Below, in pieces: positions 7,601 to 9,058 of a stretch of 9,058 nt of DNA. The stretch is from Gracilibacteraceae bacterium (lineage in GTDB: Bacteria > Bacillota > Desulfitobacteriia > Desulfitobacteriales > Syntrophobotulaceae). The stretch spans positions 1 through 9,058 of the forward strand of contig JAISQG010000080.1 in NCBI GenBank assembly GCA_031274335.1, read 5' to 3'. A program made the translations under genes and the position numbers. The notes under the pieces were generated by a model. That model ran no database searches, was not told the DNA's origin, and was given only the letters and a program-made list of their open reading frames with translations. How positions within the stretch are numbered: position 1 is the first letter of the stretch; each line of letters starts with the position of its first letter.

Positions 7601-7788
7601 TTATGTTCAAGCACAGTATAAACGGGGCTGTTCGGATGGTTGGTCCGCAGCAGCCCCTGCTCCAGATAGATTTTTGATATGCCAAGCTGACTCGCGATAT
7701 TAATTGTCGAAATATTCTCCCTGCTTTTGTTTTTCGCCATCTCGATGGCGGCGGCCAGAGCGTACCGCCCTTTTACAGAAATTCTCAT
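7525..7788 (-). pseudogene. Rrf2-family transcriptional regulator, truncated after the DNA-binding helices
   Basis: Residues 1-44 are a textbook Rrf2 start: MRISVKGRYALAAAIEMA, a polar linker, then the helix-turn-helix with ISTINIASQLGISKIYLEQ (26-44). In intact members this is followed by a leucine-rich helix, the wing with an RGxxGGY motif, and a domain often bearing three cysteines for an Fe-S cluster, in 130-160 residues in total. Here the family likeness stops at Gln44 (base 7657), and the frame continues for 43 unrelated, cysteine-rich residues to a stop at 7525. No other frame in the next 200 bases restores the wing, so this is a deletion or replacement rather than a single frameshift. 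The start ATG lies 21 bases after the stop of the flavin-type gene, with only a weak AAGG upstream, so the two were probably one transcription unit. DNA binding by the stub is doubtful. Confidence 0.7.
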
Positions 7789-7809
7789 GCCTTCACCACG
7801 GCCCGCGCG

Positions 7810-8202
7810 TCAAAACCGGACAGTTTTCGGCTCGCCGGTAAAGGTGGAAAACGTCGCCTCCGCGTCTTTCAGATACAGCACCTGCGTGTTGGGGTCGTCC
7901 GCCGAATATCTTCCCTTCAGCATCGGATAGGCCTCCAGCATATGCGCCTTGGCTTCGCGCCTGTCGTCGACGACAACAGAGGCTTGCACGCGTATCCAGG
8001 TTTCCCCGTCAAAAGCGCTGATCTCAATTTTGGGATTTAATTCCATTTGCTTGAAAACATCTTTGTTTTTGCCTGTCTGAATGTAGAGCCTGCCCTCAAA
8101 GATGTCCACCGTGCCAAAAGGCCGTACCCTCGGTTGACCGCCCTCCGCCGTGGCGAGATAATAGGTCTGGCATTTTTTCAGAAAATCATGTACTTCCTGC
8201 AT
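7810..8202 (-). CDS. Pyridoxamine 5'-phosphate oxidase superfamily protein (FMN-binding split barrel)
   Basis: This 130-residue cytoplasmic protein belongs to the small single-domain split-barrel group that includes NimA-like and general-stress flavoproteins. It shows the usual order of a short helix (EVHDFLKKC), strands YYLATAEGGQPRVRPFG (14-30), then RLYIQTGKNKDVFKQMELNPKIEISAF (38-64), TWIRVQASVVV (69-79) and a helix-rich segment before the last strands. The RVRPFG and TGKNKDVFKQ stretches are where relatives bind the FMN phosphate. It is too short to be genuine PdxH, so pyridoxal synthesis is unlikely; a redox or detoxification role is a family-based guess. The start has an ideal AAGGAGGTG (8216-8208) five bases upstream and a clear promoter at 8259-8287. 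The Rrf2 remnant follows directly. Confidence 0.88.
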   Translation of the reverse strand: MQEVHDFLKKCQTYYLATAEGGQPRVRPFGTVDIFEGRLYIQTGKNKDVFKQMELNPKIEISAFDGETWIRVQASVVVDDRREAKAHMLEAYPMLKGRYSADDPNTQVLYLKDAEATFSTFTGEPKTVRF

Positions 8203-8221
8203 AACGGCACCTCCTTCTTTT

Positions 8222-8241
8222 GCGCGGACAAACCGCCGCGC
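8222..8241 (-). other. Small hairpin in the leader of the split-barrel gene
   Basis: GCGCGG and CCGCGC form a perfect six-base stem with an eight-base loop. It lies between the predicted transcription start (about 8252) and the ribosome site (8216-8208). It may stabilise the mRNA or affect translation, but nothing marks it as a riboswitch or protein site. Confidence 0.4.
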
Positions 8242-8258
8242 CGAAAACTGCTGTCTTT

Positions 8259-8287
8259 ATTCTACCATAGGTTTGACGAAGATTCAA
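8259..8287 (-). promoter_or_regulatory. Promoter of the split-barrel gene
   Basis: On the minus strand TTGAAT (8287-8282) and TAGAAT (8264-8259) are separated by 17 bases. Directly upstream is an A6/T5 tract (about 8286-8296) that could act as an UP element. The predicted start near 8252 gives a leader of about 50 bases. This promoter would also read the Rrf2 remnant. Confidence 0.75.
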
Positions 8288-8322
8288 AAATTTTTTCCGG
8301 GGCATTGACAAAGAATCCATAG

Positions 8323-8343
8323 GGGCGACCGGCCCGGTCGCCC
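8323..8343. repeat. GC-rich palindrome GGGCGACC/GGTCGCCC
   Basis: Eight perfectly paired bases with the loop GGCCC, extendable to ten pairs on paper. A single copy of the left arm (GGGCGACCG) recurs at 8451-8459, without its partner. No T-run follows on either strand, so it is not a normal terminator. It resembles REP-type intergenic palindromes. Confidence 0.7.
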
Positions 8344-8360
8344 GGGGCTGCATCCCTGTC

Positions 8361-8390
8361 GTCATTGCGAGCGTTAGCGAAGCAATCCAG
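8361..8390. repeat. Dispersed intergenic repeat of the GTCATTGCGAGCG...AAGCAATCC type
   Basis: The ends ATTGC (8364-8368) and GCAAT (8382-8386) are inverted around a partly paired centre. This sequence type is found in many copies between genes in diverse bacteria. The segment just after it contains GCGATTCCTCCGTC (8407-8420), which often accompanies such repeats. Assignment is from memory of the sequence type; copy number in this genome is not visible. Confidence 0.5.
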
Positions 8391-8531
8391 TTATGCCGGG
8401 TTACTTGCGATTCCTCCGTCGTTTTGTCGGGCTGTGCGCCCCATCTTAGCGGGCGACCGAGACGGTTCCTCGTTGCAGCATGGTCGATTTTGCCCATTTC
8501 TTGGAATTAGGGGATCGACACAACTTCCACC

Positions 8532-8553
8532 GGCAAATGCAAAAGCATTTGCC
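8532..8553. repeat. Perfect 9-base inverted repeat with AAAA loop
   Basis: GGCAAATGC (8532-8540) and GCATTTGCC (8545-8553) pair fully around AAAA. No T-run follows in either direction. Seven bases away stands another hairpin (8560-8582), so the two form a tandem structure. Confidence 0.65.
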
Positions 8554-8559
8554 AAGCAA

Positions 8560-8582
8560 CACGCAGCGCTTTGCGCAGCGTG
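8560..8582. repeat. Inverted repeat CACGC-A-GCGC / GCGC-A-GCGTG
   Basis: Nine pairs in two blocks are separated by an A/A mismatch, closed by the loop TTT. It is strongly stable, stands next to the 8532-8553 hairpin, and codes for nothing. Confidence 0.6.
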
Positions 8583-8654
8583 ATTGCGGTGTCGTATGGC
8601 CGCGTTGGTCCGGTAAGCACCCATCAGTTTCTTCCAACGCTTCCTGCTGCTGTC

Positions 8655-8699
8655 GAAGCTAACCCTCCCTTCATCGCTACGCGCGGTCGGGTCAGCTTC
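8655..8699. repeat. Long inverted repeat at the end of the CWB2 gene
   Basis: GAAGCTAACCC (8655-8665) pairs with GGGTCAGCTTC (8689-8699) over 11 bases with one G-T, around a 23-base loop. The right arm contains the stop codon (8694-8692) and the last serine codon of the CWB2 gene. It might stabilise the 3' end of that mRNA, but there is no T-run, so it is not a standard terminator. It could mark the edge of the repeat island. Confidence 0.5.
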
Positions 8700-9058
8700 C
8701 CCCGAATGCAAACACCTTCGTCTCAGCTGTGATCGCGCCGAAATCCACGCCAGCCGGGTCGTTGCCCGGGGCGAGGACGATGGCGGATTTCGTTTTGGCG
8801 GCGAGAACCGAGCCGGTCAGGGCATCCACGAGCGTGGCACCGTCCGCCGTGTAAATATTCGCGTACTCAAAAGTCAGCGCGTCGCGCAGGGCCTTGTTCG
8901 TGGCGTAGCGGTCGCTGCCGTAAAGCCTTGTCGCTCTGGCCGTGTCGCGCACGAGGGACGGCCCGCCGAGGATATAGACCGGGCCGGAGGCGGGCGGGGC
9001 GGAGACGGTGCCGTCCGGGGCGGCAATCTGGATGACATAGCCGTTGGCCGCCGCGAAC
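8692..9058 (-). CDS. Cell-wall-binding repeat 2 (CWB2) surface protein, C-terminal part only
   Basis: The gene runs off the window edge, so the N-terminus and any catalytic domain are unseen; 121 residues are visible. They begin with a spacer rich in Ala and Pro, then VYILGGPSLVRD, which is the typical end of one CWB2 unit, followed by a nearly complete second unit: ATRLYGSDRYATNKALRDALTF, YTADGATLVDALTGSVLAAKTKSAIVLAPGND, and KVFAFGGS. The family (PF04122, as in clostridial cell-wall proteins) usually has three tandem units that bind anionic wall polymers non-covalently, so this is probably an exported cell-wall or S-layer-associated protein. The frame stops right at the GGS of the last unit, whereas full units continue for about ten more residues (a V-S/D-x-V helix). 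The stop lies in an inverted repeat at the border of the repeat island, which suggests mild 3' truncation. Confidence 0.88.
   Translation of the reverse strand, partial: FAAANGYVIQIAAPDGTVSAPPASGPVYILGGPSLVRDTARATRLYGSDRYATNKALRDALTFEYANIYTADGATLVDALTGSVLAAKTKSAIVLAPGNDPAGVDFGAITAETKVFAFGGS

Larger units (their letters stand above)
8300..8691. repeat. Non-coding, hairpin-rich intergenic repeat island
   Basis: About 390 bases between the CWB2 gene and the promoter of the split-barrel gene hold no credible gene; frames that cross it have odd composition (Arg, Cys and His rich) and no ribosome sites. Instead there are at least five inverted repeats, listed separately. One carries a short sequence (GTCATTGCGAGCG with AAGCAATCC) that I recognise as a type of dispersed intergenic repeat in several bacterial genomes. 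The island looks like a mosaic of dispersed repeats, not a functional operon spacer. No transposase or clear terminal inverted repeats were seen. Confidence 0.6.

Noticed and set aside
7464..7685. A 73-codon minus-strand frame beside the Rrf2 remnant
   Set aside because: Its residues (many Cys, Arg, Thr) do not continue the Rrf2 domain and show no family features, so it does not rescue the gene by a frameshift.
7810..8202. Naming the split-barrel protein PdxH
   Set aside because: At 130 residues it is much shorter than PdxH and lacks its C-terminal dimer region, so only superfamily membership is supported.
8532..8582. Tandem hairpins as a CRISPR array or att site
   Set aside because: The two hairpins differ in sequence, there are no equal-length direct repeats or spacers, and no cas, integrase or transposase gene is in the window.
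8391..8711. A 106-codon minus-strand frame across the repeat island
   Set aside because: It has no ribosome site, is rich in Cys, Arg and Ala, and runs through several palindromes. The open frame seems to be a by-product of GC-rich repeats.

Overview
The window looks like chromosome of an anaerobic Bacillota (Clostridia- or Negativicutes-like) bacterium. The reasons are strong Shine-Dalgarno sites (for example AAGGAGGTG), consensus sigma-70/SigA-type promoters, a tRNA with encoded CCA, an aroQ-pepP pair, an Rrf2-type regulator, a cell-wall-binding repeat 2 (CWB2) surface protein, and above all a 1422-residue protein of the 2-hydroxyacyl-CoA dehydratase activase family, which is typical of strict anaerobes. 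The taxonomic call is an inference, since no rRNA or marker gene is present.

Layout. A tRNA-Leu(UAG) with a consensus -10 box lies on the + strand at 32-118, followed by a long hairpin terminator. Almost everything else is on the minus strand. Read in the direction of transcription (right to left), it runs: the C-terminal end of a CWB2 surface protein (cut by the window edge, ending at 8692); about 475 bases of non-coding, repeat- and hairpin-rich DNA (8217-8691); a small FMN-type split-barrel protein of the pyridoxamine-phosphate-oxidase superfamily (8202-7810) with a clear promoter; a damaged Rrf2-family regulator (7788-7525) running into a stretch that holds a small membrane-like orphan frame; the giant activase-like protein (7337-3069) with its own promoter; an MscS-type channel (2762-1866); type II 3-dehydroquinate dehydratase (1802-1347); and an M24 Xaa-Pro peptidase (1360-287), which overlaps aroQ by 14 bases. 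The pepP end and the tRNA-Leu end converge on a hairpin that can serve both directions.

The exception to this orientation is a short + strand frame at 2808-3107 that reads as an incomplete PAS domain. It starts 45 bases from the divergent mscS start, and its last 39 bases overlap the 3' end of the giant gene on the other strand.

Functionally, aroQ (shikimate pathway) and pepP (peptide turnover) form a housekeeping pair. The giant protein combines two complete ATP-binding, [4Fe-4S]-type activase modules with a DUF2229-like region and a large C-terminal cysteine-containing region, so it may be a self-contained ATP-driven low-potential electron-transfer machine. Its substrate cannot be told from this window. 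I did not find a complete new multi-gene system. The best leads are the giant fused activase, the antisense PAS-like gene, the broken Rrf2 locus and the repeat island that abuts the shortened end of the CWB2 gene.
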